Positions 1 to 9,059 of a stretch of 64,000 bases of DNA are shown piece after piece. A program made the position numbers and the translations under genes. The notes under the pieces are model-generated. The model was not told the origin of the DNA. It saw nothing but the letters and a program-made list of their open reading frames with translations, and did no database searches. The DNA is from Pseudoips prasinana (lineage: Eukaryota > Arthropoda > Insecta > Lepidoptera > Nolidae): the NCBI GenBank assembly GCA_951640165.1, contig OX621253.1, forward strand, positions 33,797,969-33,861,968, read 5' to 3'. The stretch's first letter is position 1, and each line of letters opens with the position of its first letter.

Positions 1-600
1 GCGAGAATCTACGACCGCATTCGGGCCCCTGTCTACCGGGGCGCCAGCGGAAACTCTTTGGACTGGACTCAAGTCCGGCGAGACGAGCACCGGCAAGCTC
101 TCCAAATTTGGCGGGATCGACTCGAGATGCCACGAGCCTCTCGCCAACGTGTTGTCAGCGCTGTCTTACCCAACTTTGACGAATGGATGACGAGGAGACG
201 CGGACACGTCACTTACAGGTTGACACAGATACTCACCGGACACGGGTGTTTCGGTGAGTATCTGAGTCGAATAGGACGAGAGGTGACACCGCGATGTCAC
301 CATTGTGGATGCGATCAGGACTCAGCCCAGCACACCTTGGAAGAATGTCCGGCCTGGGCCTCTGAGCGGCGAGTCCTGATCGCAAAAATCGGTAGTGACC
401 TTTCGCCGCCAGCAGTGATTTCATCAATGCTGGCGGCGGAAAGCTCCTGGAGGGCGGTGGTCTCCTTCTGTAAAGCAGTTATGCTGCAGAAGGAGATCGC
501 CGAGCGGGCCAGGGAGCGGGATGATCCTGCCCGTAGAAGGGTCAGGCGCCGGAGAGGCGGTAACAACCGCCAATCTGGCGAGAACGTGAGCGCCGGGTGA
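1..600 (+). CDS. ORF2 C-terminal part, family B (partial, 5' end outside window)
   Basis: The frame is open from base 1 to the TGA at 598-600. It encodes the region after the reverse transcriptase: a helical stretch, a conserved LTGHGCFGEYL segment and a CCHC finger of the form C-x2-C-x8-H-x4-C (CHHCGCDQDSAQHTLEEC), then a C-terminal tail rich in Arg. In R1-clade elements this finger follows the RT domain and is thought to help bind nucleic acid. It is related to the family A and C tails over its whole length but is a separate lineage. EN and RT domains would lie upstream of the window. Confidence 0.85.
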   Translation, partial: ARIYDRIRAPVYRGASGNSLDWTQVRRDEHRQALQIWRDRLEMPRASRQRVVSAVLPNFDEWMTRRRGHVTYRLTQILTGHGCFGEYLSRIGREVTPRCHHCGCDQDSAQHTLEECPAWASERRVLIAKIGSDLSPPAVISSMLAAESSWRAVVSFCKAVMLQKEIAERARERDDPARRRVRRRRGGNNRQSGENVSAG

Positions 601-1015
601 TCCAAGCGGCTGCGGTCGCTAGCCTGGTGCGAGAGAAAATGCGGCGTTAATCGTGCAACATAGTTGTTTGATTAGCGCCGCCCTTGGGATCGTCGGTGGT
701 TGGAGATGGGGATCTCCCACTACCGTCAAAAGCGATCCCGGGAAGAGGCAATCTGCCGTAGCCGCAGGTTGCCTAACCACGACCACGCGCGTTGGGGGCA
801 ACAAATCGCCCCCCCTGGGTTGAGCCTTGAAAAGGCAGCAATGCTATGGTGGCGGCTCCGGTGGTGATCGTTACGAGTTCCCGGAGTCGCTACCCCACGC
901 GTTGTGAGGCTGGCTACCATGGTGGTTTTAGTGGGTATTCCGGGACTAGCCCGGCGAGTCCCACATAACCCGTCGCCTCCCCAAGCGGCGGGTATGCGTA
1001 ACGCATTTCCATCAT

Positions 1016-1019
<4 letters not shown>
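601..1019 (+). other. 3' UTR of family B element
   Basis: No ORF of note. The last 90 bases fold into three hairpins: an outer stem GTGGG/CCCAC (931-935 with 960-964) enclosing CCGGG/CCCGG (940-944 with 950-954); CCCGTCGC/GCGGCGGG (969-976 with 985-992); and ATGCG-TAA-CGCAT next to the poly(A). The same architecture occurs in families A and C. In silkworm SART1 the 3' UTR is needed for recognition by the element's own RT; I infer the same role here. Confidence 0.75.
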
Positions 1020-1052
<33 letters not shown>

Positions 1053-1059
1053 GTCAACA

Positions 1060-1565
1060 TCCTACACTGGACACAGGACCTCGCCTCCGCCACCTTTGGA
1101 CGCCGGACGTTGGACGCGCTCGGTCCAGCCCTGCGGGACTGGCTCGAGCGCCCCCACGGTTTCCTCTCGTTCCGTCTAGTGCAGGTGTTGTCCGGACATG
1201 GTTGTTTCGGAACGCACCTGCACCGGATCCGGAGGGAGGAAACCCCGGCGTGCCACCATTGCGGAGCCGCGGAGGACACGGCGCAGCACACCCTCGAGGT
1301 GTGCCCAGCCTGGGCTGAGCTGCGCCGTGCCCTGACAGATGTGGTCGGGATGGACCTCTCACTTCCCAGTGTGGTGAACTCCATGCTGGGGAGTGAGGAG
1401 GCTTGGGCGGCGGTTGCCTCCTTTTGCGAGAATGTCATGTCGCAAAAGGAGGCGGCGGAGCGTGCGCGGGAGGATGATCCTCTCGCGCCGCCGCTCCGCA
1501 GGCGAAGAAGGGGTGGGAGACGGCGGTTGTACGATCGTCGCCTCCCTCCTTCTGGTGGTGATTAG
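1060..1565 (+). pseudogene. ORF2 C-terminal fragment, A1
   Basis: Open to the TAG at 1563-1565. It encodes the post-RT region with the CCHC finger (CHHCGAAEDTAQHTLEVC) and the Arg-rich tail. EN and RT are missing, so it cannot mobilise anything. An open frame runs in from the preceding poly(A) as poly-lysine, but this is an accident of the junction. Confidence 0.8.
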
Positions 1566-1770
1566 TGGGCGACAGGCGCGGGGGCGCCTTCGCTCGCATT
1601 GCACCAATCACCACCCTCGTCGGGTGGGAACGGCCGAGCACTCACGGTCGTTCCCGGGCCTCTCCACTTTGGGAGGGGCGTGCGGGCCCCGCTGTAAAGG
1701 CGGGCGGTCGTCGGTGGGGGACTGGACGTAAAGGCTGTGCCGGTTTCCCAGTCCTCCTCCAAATAGACGA
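1566..1770 (+). other. Truncated 3' UTR of A1
   Basis: Matches the first two thirds of the family A 3' UTR, including the 11 bp hairpin around GGGAACGGCCG/CGGTCGTTCCC. It stops before the terminal three-hairpin block, which is replaced by A2 sequence. Confidence 0.75.
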
Positions 1771-1776
1771 TGCGGG

Positions 1777-1918
1777 CCATATAATGAAGGGGAGGAATTG
1801 CAGTCCTCCCCTTAAGAAGGGCAAAGTGCAGGCGCCGACCCGGCCTGTCGCTGCCACCGCCACCCCAGTATCTGGGACCTCGGCGGCTGTGGAGGAGGAG
1901 GGTGCGATGTTCGATTAA
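1777..1918 (+). pseudogene. ORF1 C-terminal remnant, A2
   Basis: About 46 codons remain: the end of knuckle 3 (HIMKGRNC), the SPPLKKGK stretch and the acidic end EEEGAMFD, followed by TAA at 1916-1918. Everything N-terminal is gone. The remnant still ends in the UAAUG overlap. Confidence 0.8.
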
Positions 1919-1945
1919 TGGGTAGAGTCGAACATCGCATCCTCC
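1897..1945 (+). promoter_or_regulatory. Stop-start hairpin presenting UAAUG (A2)
   Basis: Left arm GGAGGGTGCGATGTTCGA (1897-1914) pairs with right arm TCGAACATCGCATCCTCC (1928-1945) over 18 bp with one G-U pair. The 13-base loop (1915-1927) contains TAATG, where the ORF1 stop overlaps the ORF2 start. Silkworm SART1 is known to translate ORF2 by coupling at UAAUG; the placement in a hairpin loop is read directly from this sequence, its function is inferred. Confidence 0.7.
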
Positions 1946-3920
1946 AGGCGAACACCAACCACTGCAGAGCGGCCCAGGATCTGCTCATGCAGACCGTGGC
2001 CGAGTGGTTGGTGGACGTGGCGGTGGTCGCCGAGCCGTACTCGATACCTGGCCGTTGGCTGGGTGATCGGGACGGCTTGGTGGCGTTGGTGTCGCGGCCT
2101 GCCACGGACTCCCCTCCCCTCTCGCTTTTAGAGAGGGGTCCGGGATACGTAGCCGCCGCGTGGGGAGAAATAGCCCTGGTCGGGGTCTATTTCTCCCCAA
2201 ACCGCCCTCTAAGGGACTTCGAGGATTTTCTCGAAGTCCTTACGGCAGTCGTCGGGAGGGCGGCGCCACGTCAGGTCGCCATCCTGGGCGACCTAAACGC
2301 CAAGTCGGTGGCCTGGGGCAACCCGGCGGCGTCGTGTAACGTCCGGGGGCGCACCGCCGAATTTTGGTCGGCTTCGTGCGGCGTGTCCCTCCTGAACAGG
2401 GGGGGTGTTCACACGTGTGTGCGGCAACGGGGGGGGTCAGTGGTGGACGTGTCGTTCGCCACCCCCGTGCTAGCCACACGCGTTGTGAACTGGCGGGTGG
2501 AGATGGTGGAGACCCTGTCGGACCACCGATATGTGCGGTTCGACATCTCCACCCAGAGCCCGCGGGGGATGGCCCGCTCGGGCCAATCACCCTTCCCGCG
2601 GTGGGCTCTCACCCGCCTGGACCGGGAGTCAGCCCAGGAGGCGGCGTTCCTCGAGGACTGGCTCTCGCCCCCTGTGGAGGGCACGGACGTGGACGCCGCA
2701 GCGGTTCGGCTGCGGGGGTCCCTGAGGGGAGTGTCATCTGCTACGCGGATGACACTCTCCTCGTTGCCCGGGGGAGGGATTTTAGGGAGGCGGCCTGTCT
2801 GGCCTCAGCTGGCGGATCCTTAGTGGCAGGTAGGATCCGCCAGCTTGGTTTGAGGGTGGCGCTGAACAAGACCGAGGCCGTGTTCTTTCACGGGCCTCGG
2901 CAGCGCTGCCCTCCTGACGCCCACATCGTGGTGGAGGGCGTCCGGATAGGGGTCGGGGCCCAGATGAAGTATCTGGGCCTCGTGCTGGACAGCAGGTGGC
3001 GCTTCGGCCCGCACTTCAGCGGGCTGTCGACGCGCCTGCTAAAAGCCGCGGACGCCCTCTCGTGGCTCCTCCCGAACCTGGGCGGGCCCAAGGAGCGATG
3101 CCGGCGCCTCTATGCCGGCATCCTCAAAAGCATGGCCCTATATGGGGCTCCCATCTGGGCGGACTCCCTCCACAGGAGGGAGAATGCAACCGCCATCCGC
3201 AGGCCCCAACGGGCCATTGCACAGCGGGTGGCGCGAGCCTACCGCTCGGTGGGCTTCGCGGCGGCGTGCGCTCTGGCCGGCACCCCTCCATGGGAATTGG
3301 AGGCATGGGTGCTCGCCAGAGTGTACGAATGGGTGGCGCGGCGTAGGGCGCTGGGTGAGCGCCCCGCCGCGCAAGAGCGGGATGCCGTGCGGCGGGAGGC
3401 GAGGGACGCAATCGTCCTTCACTGGACACGAGACCTCGCCTCCGCCACCTTTGGTCGCCGGACGCTGGACGCGCTCGGTCCAGTCCTGCGGGACTGGCTC
3501 GAGCGCCCCCACGGTTTCCTCTCTTTCCGTCTGGTGCAGGTGTTGTCCGGGCATGGCTGCTTCGGAACGCACCTGCATCGGATCCAGAGGGAGGAGACCC
3601 CGGCGTGCCACAACTGTGGAGCCGCGGAGGACACGGCGCAGCACACCCTCGAGGTGTGCCCAGCCTGGGCTGAGCTGCGCCGTGCCCTGACAGATGTGGT
3701 CGGGATGGACCTCTCACTTCCCAGTGTGGTGAACTCCATGCTGGGGAGTGAGGAGGCTTGGGCGGCGGTTGCCTCCTTTTGCGAGAATGTCATGTCGCAA
3801 AAGGAGGCGGCGGAGCGCGCGCGGGAGGATGATCCTCTCGCGCCGCCGCTCCGCAGGCGAAGAAGGGGTGGGAGACGGCGGTTGTACGATCGTCGCCTCC
3901 CTCTTTCTGGTGGTGATTAG
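1918..3920 (+). pseudogene. ORF2 of A2, out-of-frame internal deletion
   Basis: The first 271 or so codons are normal and encode a complete APE-type endonuclease (QANTNHC, VVAEPY, GDLNAK, TLSDHRY). At about 2726-2735 the sequence jumps from the start of the linker (RGSL) to just before the YADD box. Compared with A4, 1168 bp net are missing, which is not a multiple of three, so the frame shifts and the first frame stops at 2823. The rest (YADD, thumb, CCHC finger) continues in another frame to 3920. Palm motifs A and B are lost; the copy cannot make RT. Confidence 0.85.
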
Positions 3921-4242
3921 CGGGCGACAGGCGCGGGGGCGCCTGCGCTCGCATTGCACTAATCACCACCCTCGTCGGGCGGGAACGGCCGAGCACTCAC
4001 GGTCGTTCCCGGGCCCCTCCACTTAGGGAGGGGCGTGCGGGCCCCGCTGTAAAGGCGGGCGGTCGTCGGTGGGGGACTGGACGTAAAGGCTGTGCCGGTT
4101 TCCCAGTCCTCCTCCAAATAGACGATGCGGGAGTGCCGCTGGGTTATTTTAGTGGGTATGCCGGAGTAGCCGGAGAGTCCCACATAACCCGTCCATCCCC
4201 CAATGGGCGGGTATGCGTAACGCATTTTTTCCCAGCGCAAAC
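3921..4242 (+). other. 3' UTR of A2
   Basis: Typical family A 3' UTR: GC-rich hairpins in the first 200 bases and the three terminal hairpins before CGCAAAC and the poly(A). Repeated exactly at 6493-6814. Confidence 0.75.
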
Positions 4243-4271
4243 AAAAAAAAAAAAAAAAAGGTTAGGTTAGG
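4243..4271 (+). repeat. Poly(A) plus two telomeric units
   Basis: Seventeen A residues (4243-4259), then GGTTAGGTTAGG. The last AGG is shared with the 5' end of truncated A3. A second copy is at 6815-6843. Confidence 0.85.
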
Positions 4272-5620
4272 AGGGACGCCCGGTGGACTCCCCCTCGGCA
4301 TACCGGCCCATCGTTCTGCTGGATGAGGTCGGTAAACTGTTCGAGGGGATACTCGCCACCCGGCTTAACAGCCATTTGCGGGAGGTAGGGCCGGACCTGT
4401 CGGACGCCCAGTTCGGGTTCCGACAGGGGCGTTCGACGGTCGACGCGTTGGCCCTACTCAGGGGCCAGGTGCGGGAGGCGGTCGAGGCTGGGGACGGAGT
4501 GTTGGCGGTGTCGTTCGACATCGCCAACGCCTTCAACTCCGTGCCCCACTCGACCATATTGGAGGCACTCCGATACTACGGAGTGCCCCAATATCTGCGG
4601 GCGATCCTGGCTGACTACTTGAGGGACCGAGAGGTCCTTCTGGTGGACAAGACGGCCAGGATCAGGCGCTACGGCGCGGAGTCCGGTGTTCCACAGGGTT
4701 CGGTGCTAGGGCCCCTATTGTGGAACATCGGATTCGATTGGGTCCTTCGGGGCACCCTCCTCCAGGGCACGAGTGTCATCTGCTACGCGGATGACACTCT
4801 CCTCGTTGTCCGGGGGAGGGACTTTGGGGCGGCGGCCTGTTTGGCCTCGGCTGGCGGATCCTTAGTGGCAGGTAGGATCCGCCAGCTCGGATTGAGGGTG
4901 GCGCTGAACAAGACCGAGGCCGTGTTCTTTCACGGGCCTCGGCAGCGCTGCCCTCCTGACGCCCACATCGTGGTGGAGGGCGTCCGGATAGGGGTCGGGG
5001 CCCAGATGAAGTATCTGGGCCTCGTGCTAGACAGCAGGTGGCGCTTTGGCCCGCACTTCAGCGGGCTGTCGACGCGCCTGCTCAAAGCCGCGGACGCCCT
5101 CTCATGGCTCCTCCCAAACCTGGGAGGGCCCAAGGAGCGATGCCGGCGCCTCTATGCCGGCATCCTCAAGAGCATGGCCCTATATGGGGCACCCATCTGG
5201 GCGGACTCCCTCCATAGGAGGGAGAATGCAACCGCCATCCGCAGGCCCCAACGGGCCATTGCACAGCGGGTGGCGAGAGCCTACCGCTCAGTGGGCTTCG
5301 CGGCGGCGTGCGCTCTGGCCGGCACCCCTCCCTGGGAATTGGAGGCATGGGTGCTCGCCAGAGTGTACGAATGGGCGGCGCGGCGTAGGGCGCTGGGTGA
5401 GCGCCCCGCCGCGCAAGAGCGGGATGCCGTGCGGCGGGAGGCGAGGGACGCAATCGTCCTACACTGGACACGGGACCTCGCCTCCGCCACATTTGGACGC
5501 CGGACGCTGGACGCGCTCGGTCCAGTCCTGCGGGACTGGCTCGAGCGCCCCCACGGTTTCCTCTCGTTCCGTCTAGTGCAGGTGTTGTCCGGACATGGCT
5601 GTTTCGGAACGCACCTGCAC
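4271..5620 (+). pseudogene. ORF2 fragment, A3 first copy
   Basis: Open frame from RT palm entry (PSAYRPIVLLDEVGKLFE) through FRQGRSTVDA, SFDIANAF, GVPQGSVLGPLL and YADD to the GHGCFGTHLHR segment. At 5621 the duplication junction throws the reading out of frame; translation would run on to 6262 in a frame that is not ORF2. The C-terminal zinc finger is therefore absent from this copy. Confidence 0.8.
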
Positions 5621-6492
5621 CGGACGCCCTCTCGTGGCTCCTCCCGAACCTGGGCGGGCCCAAGGAGCGATGCCGGCGCCTCTATGCCGGCATCCTCAAA
5701 AGCATGGCCCTATATGGGGCTCCCATCTGGGCGGACTCCCTCCACAGGAGGGAGAATGCAACCGCCATCCGCAGGCCCCAACGGGCCATTGCACAGCGGG
5801 TGGCGCGAGCCTACCGCTCGGTGGGCTTCGCGGCGGCGTGCGCTCTGGCCGGCACCCCTCCATGGGAATTGGAGGCATGGGTGCTCGCCAGAGTGTACGA
5901 ATGGGTGGCGCGGCGTAGGGCGCTGGGTGAGCGCCCCGCCGCGCAAGAGCGGGATGCCGTGCGGCGGGAGGCGAGGGACGCAATCGTCCTTCACTGGACA
6001 CGAGACCTCGCCTCCGCCACCTTTGGTCGCCGGACGCTGGACGCGCTCGGTCCAGTCCTGCGGGACTGGCTCGAGCGCCCCCACGGTTTCCTCTCTTTCC
6101 GTCTGGTGCAGGTGTTGTCCGGGCATGGCTGCTTCGGAACGCACCTGCATCGGATCCAGAGGGAGGAGACCCCGGCGTGCCACAACTGTGGAGCCGCGGA
6201 GGACACGGCGCAGCACACCCTCGAGGTGTGCCCAGCCTGGGCTGAGCTGCGCCGTGCCCTGACAGATGTGGTCGGGATGGACCTCTCACTTCCCAGTGTG
6301 GTGAACTCCATGCTGGGGAGTGAGGAGGCTTGGGCGGCGGTTGCCTCCTTTTGCGAGAATGTCATGTCGCAAAAGGAGGCGGCGGAGCGCGCGCGGGAGG
6401 ATGATCCTCTCGCGCCGCCGCTCCGCAGGCGAAGAAGGGGTGGGAGACGGCGGTTGTACGATCGTCGCCTCCCTCTTTCTGGTGGTGATTAG
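5621..6492 (+). pseudogene. Copy of A2 ORF2 tail inside duplication unit 2
   Basis: Starts at the codons for DALSWLL after the duplication junction and is open to 6492. It encodes the post-RT region with CCHC finger CHNCGAAEDTAQHTLEVC and the Arg-rich end, identical to 3049-3920. Confidence 0.8.
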
Positions 6493-6814
6493 CGGGCGAC
6501 AGGCGCGGGGGCGCCTGCGCTCGCATTGCACTAATCACCACCCTCGTCGGGCGGGAACGGCCGAGCACTCACGGTCGTTCCCGGGCCCCTCCACTTAGGG
6601 AGGGGCGTGCGGGCCCCGCTGTAAAGGCGGGCGGTCGTCGGTGGGGGACTGGACGTAAAGGCTGTGCCGGTTTCCCAGTCCTCCTCCAAATAGACGATGC
6701 GGGAGTGCCGCTGGGTTATTTTAGTGGGTATGCCGGAGTAGCCGGAGAGTCCCACATAACCCGTCCATCCCCCAATGGGCGGGTATGCGTAACGCATTTT
6801 TTCCCAGCGCAAAC
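6493..6814 (+). other. 3' UTR copy in duplication unit 2
   Basis: Second copy of the A2 3' UTR, identical where compared, followed by the same 17-base poly(A) and TTAGG units. Confidence 0.75.
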
Positions 6815-6843
6815 AAAAAAAAAAAAAAAAAGGTTAGGTTAGG
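6815..6843 (+). repeat. Poly(A) plus two telomeric units (duplicate)
   Basis: Copy of 4243-4271: seventeen A residues and GGTTAGGTTAGG, ending in truncated A3 sequence. Confidence 0.85.
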
Positions 6844-8534
6844 AGGGACGCCCGGTGGACTCCCCCTCGGCATACCGGCCCATCGTTCTGCTGGATGAGG
6901 TCGGTAAACTGTTCGAGGGGATACTCGCCACCCGGCTTAACAGCCATTTGCGGGAGGTAGGGCCGGACCTGTCGGACGCCCAGTTCGGGTTCCGACAGGG
7001 GCGTTCGACGGTCGACGCGTTGGCCCTACTCAGGGGCCAGGTGCGGGAGGCGGTCGAGGCTGGGGACGGAGTGTTGGCGGTGTCGTTCGACATCGCCAAC
7101 GCCTTCAACTCCGTGCCCCACTCGACCATATTGGAGGCACTCCGATACTACGGAGTGCCCCAATATCTGCGGGCGATCCTGGCTGACTACTTGAGGGACC
7201 GAGAGGTCCTTCTGGTGGACAAGACGGCCAGGATCAGGCGCTACGGCGCGGAGTCCGGTGTTCCACAGGGTTCGGTGCTAGGGCCCCTATTGTGGAACAT
7301 CGGATTCGATTGGGTCCTTCGGGGCACCCTCCTCCAGGGCACGAGTGTCATCTGCTACGCGGATGACACTCTCCTCGTTGTCCGGGGGAGGGACTTTGGG
7401 GCGGCGGCCTGTTTGGCCTCGGCTGGCGGATCCTTAGTGGCAGGTAGGATCCGCCAGCTCGGATTGAGGGTGGCGCTGAACAAGACCGAGGCCGTGTTCT
7501 TTCACGGGCCTCGGCAGCGCTGCCCTCCTGACGCCCACATCGTGGTGGAGGGCGTCCGGATAGGGGTCGGGGCCCAGATGAAGTATCTGGGCCTCGTGCT
7601 AGACAGCAGGTGGCGCTTTGGCCCGCACTTCAGCGGGCTGTCGACGCGCCTGCTCAAAGCCGCGGACGCCCTCTCATGGCTCCTCCCAAACCTGGGAGGG
7701 CCCAAGGAGCGATGCCGGCGCCTCTATGCCGGCATCCTCAAGAGCATGGCCCTATATGGGGCACCCATCTGGGCGGACTCCCTCCATAGGAGGGAGAATG
7801 CAACCGCCATCCGCAGGCCCCAACGGGCCATTGCACAGCGGGTGGCGAGAGCCTACCGCTCAGTGGGCTTCGCGGCGGCGTGCGCTCTGGCCGGCACCCC
7901 TCCCTGGGAATTGGAGGCATGGGTGCTCGCCAGAGTGTACGAATGGGCGGCGCGGCGTAGGGCGCTGGGTGAGCGCCCCGCCGCGCAAGAGCGGGATGCC
8001 GTGCGGCGGGAGGCGAGGGACGCAATCGTCCTACACTGGACACGGGACCTCGCCTCCGCCACATTTGGACGCCGGACGCTGGACGCGCTCGGTCCAGTCC
8101 TGCGGGACTGGCTCGAGCGCCCCCACGGTTTCCTCTCGTTCCGTCTAGTGCAGGTGTTGTCCGGACATGGCTGTTTCGGAACGCACCTGCACCGGATTCG
8201 GAGGGAGGAAACCCCGGCGTGCCACGATTGTGGAGCCGCGGAGGACACGGTGCAGCACACCCTCGAGGTGTGCCCAGCCTGGGCTGAGCTGCGCCGTGCC
8301 CTGACAGATGTGGTCGGGCAGGACCTCTCACTTCCCAGTGTGGTGAACTCCATGCTGGGGAGTGAGGAGGCTTGGGCGGCGGTTGCCTCCTTTTGCAAGA
8401 ACGTCATGTCGCAAAAGGAGGCGGCGGAGCGCGCGCGGGAGGATGATCCTCTCGCGCCGCCGCTTCGCAGGCGAAGAAGGGGTGGGAGACGGCGGTTGTA
8501 CGATCGTCGCCTCCCTCCTTCTGGTGGTGATTAG
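6843..8534 (+). pseudogene. ORF2 C-terminal 563 codons, A3 second copy
   Basis: Corresponds to residues 494-1056 of a full ORF2: most of the RT (FRQGRSTVDA, SFDIANAF, GVPQGSVLGPLL, CYADDTLLV), the thumb-like region, the CCHC finger (CHDCGAAEDTVQHTLEVC) and the basic tail. There is no stop before the TAG at 8532-8534, so the truncation is the only visible defect. It lacks the endonuclease and a start, so it is dead as an element. Confidence 0.85.
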
Positions 8535-8856
8535 CGGGCGACAGGTGCGGGGGCGCCTTCGCTCGCATTGCAGTAATCACCACCCTCGTCGGGCGGGAAC
8601 GGCCGAGCACTCACGGTCGTTCCCGGGCCCCTCCACTTAGGGAGGGGCGTGCGGGCCCCGCTGTAAAGGCGGGCGGTCGTCGGTGGGGGACTGGACGTAA
8701 AGGCTGTGCCGGTTTCCCAGTCCTCCTCCACACAGACGATGCGGGAGTGCCGCTGGGTTATTTTAGTGGGTATGCCGGGCTAGCCGGAGAGTCCCACATA
8801 ACCCGACCATCCCCCAATGGGCGGGTATGCGTAACGCATTTTTTCCCAGCGCAAAC
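8535..8856 (+). other. 3' UTR of A3
   Basis: Family A type with the cacacagacg variant of the region before the terminal hairpins and a CCGGGCTAGCCGG inner hairpin. Ends in CGCAAAC before the poly(A). Confidence 0.75.
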
Positions 8857-8903
8857 AAAAAAAAAAAAAAAAAAAAAACAAAAAAAAAAGGTTAGGTTAG
8901 GTT
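8857..8903 (+). repeat. Poly(A) plus telomeric spacer
   Basis: Poly(A) 8857-8889 broken by one C at 8879, then GGTTAGGTTAGGTT (8890-8903). The next element starts at GGGGAACC, so the cut lies between T and A of TTAGG. Confidence 0.85.
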
Positions 8904-9059
8904 GGGGAACCACCCCACAGTGCTTGCGTCCACGTCGCGTTCCCCGGAAACGTCCCAGTTCTGACCACCGTAACGGAGTGGCAGACTGGGTACGGCTAAA
9001 GTGCACTGTGCATCGTAGCGACTATTTGCCTTGAGTGCTGCGATACTGCTTTGTTCGGC
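8904..9059 (+). other. 5' UTR of A4
   Basis: Shared with all full-length family A copies. It carries a long hairpin with arms CCCAGTTCTGACCAC and GTGGCAGACTGGG, and the 5' terminus GGGGAAC can pair with GTTCCCC further down. Any internal promoter must lie here or in ORF1; no motif was convincing. Confidence 0.65.

Larger units (their letters stand above)
1..1050 (+). mobile_element. Family B SART-like non-LTR retrotransposon, 3' part only
   Basis: The element enters from the left edge. It holds the last 199 codons of ORF2 (1-600), a 3' UTR (601-1019) and a 31-base poly(A) run (1020-1050). Its ORF2 tail differs clearly from families A and C but keeps the same C-terminal zinc finger and the GHGCF motif. 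Its 3' end shares the three terminal hairpins of the other families. No telomeric repeat follows its poly(A); the next element fragment starts after about nine unexplained bases. Confidence 0.85.
1060..1770 (+). mobile_element. A1: 3' fragment of family A element, itself cut in its 3' UTR
   Basis: Family A sequence begins at about 1060, inside ORF2 (just before the codons for LHWT), without telomeric repeat before it. It has the last 167 codons of ORF2 and about 205 bases of 3' UTR. At 1771-1776 (TGCGGG) it switches to the end of ORF1 of the next copy. It therefore has no poly(A) of its own. Confidence 0.8.
1771..4259 (+). mobile_element. A2: family A element with lost 5' part and internal ORF2 deletion
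   Basis: It starts inside the last CCHC knuckle of ORF1 through a TGCGGG microhomology with A1, keeps the ORF1-ORF2 junction, then carries an ORF2 with a net loss of about 1168 bp. It ends normally: 3' UTR 3921-4242, poly(A) 4243-4259, then two TTAGG units. Its tail from 3049 onward is the left half of a perfect-looking 2572 bp duplication. Confidence 0.8.
3049..8192 (+). repeat. Tandem duplication, two 2572 bp units
   Basis: Unit 1 is 3049-5620 and unit 2 is 5621-8192. Each holds the ORF2 3' end of A2, its 3' UTR, poly(A), two TTAGG units and the first part of A3. All positions I compared at an offset of 2572 are identical. The breakpoints share only CGGA (5621-5624 and 8193-8196), at non-equivalent places in ORF2, so this is not simple unequal crossing-over between aligned repeats. 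Confidence 0.85.
4271..8889 (+). mobile_element. A3: 5'-truncated family A element, interrupted by the duplication
   Basis: The element begins at the ORF2 codons for EGRPVDSPSAY, joined to telomeric repeat through shared AGG. Without the duplication it would be 6843-8889: 563 codons of ORF2, a 3' UTR and a poly(A) with one C in it (8857-8889). Its first part appears twice (4271-5620 and 6843-8192). Confidence 0.8.

Noticed and set aside
601..1019. Small open frames in the family B 3' UTR
   Set aside because: Short, unconserved and overlapping the terminal hairpins.
3124..3717. Long open frames on the minus strand, repeated in each element (for example 197, 233 and 356 codons)
   Set aside because: They mirror ORF1 and ORF2 in GC-rich sequence, have Pro/Arg-rich content without domains and recur only because the elements recur.
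8857..8903. Assignment to TRAS instead of SART
   Set aside because: Poly(A) followed by the G-rich strand and the UAAUG overlap fit SART better, from what I recall of the silkworm elements; a phylogeny of the RT would settle it.
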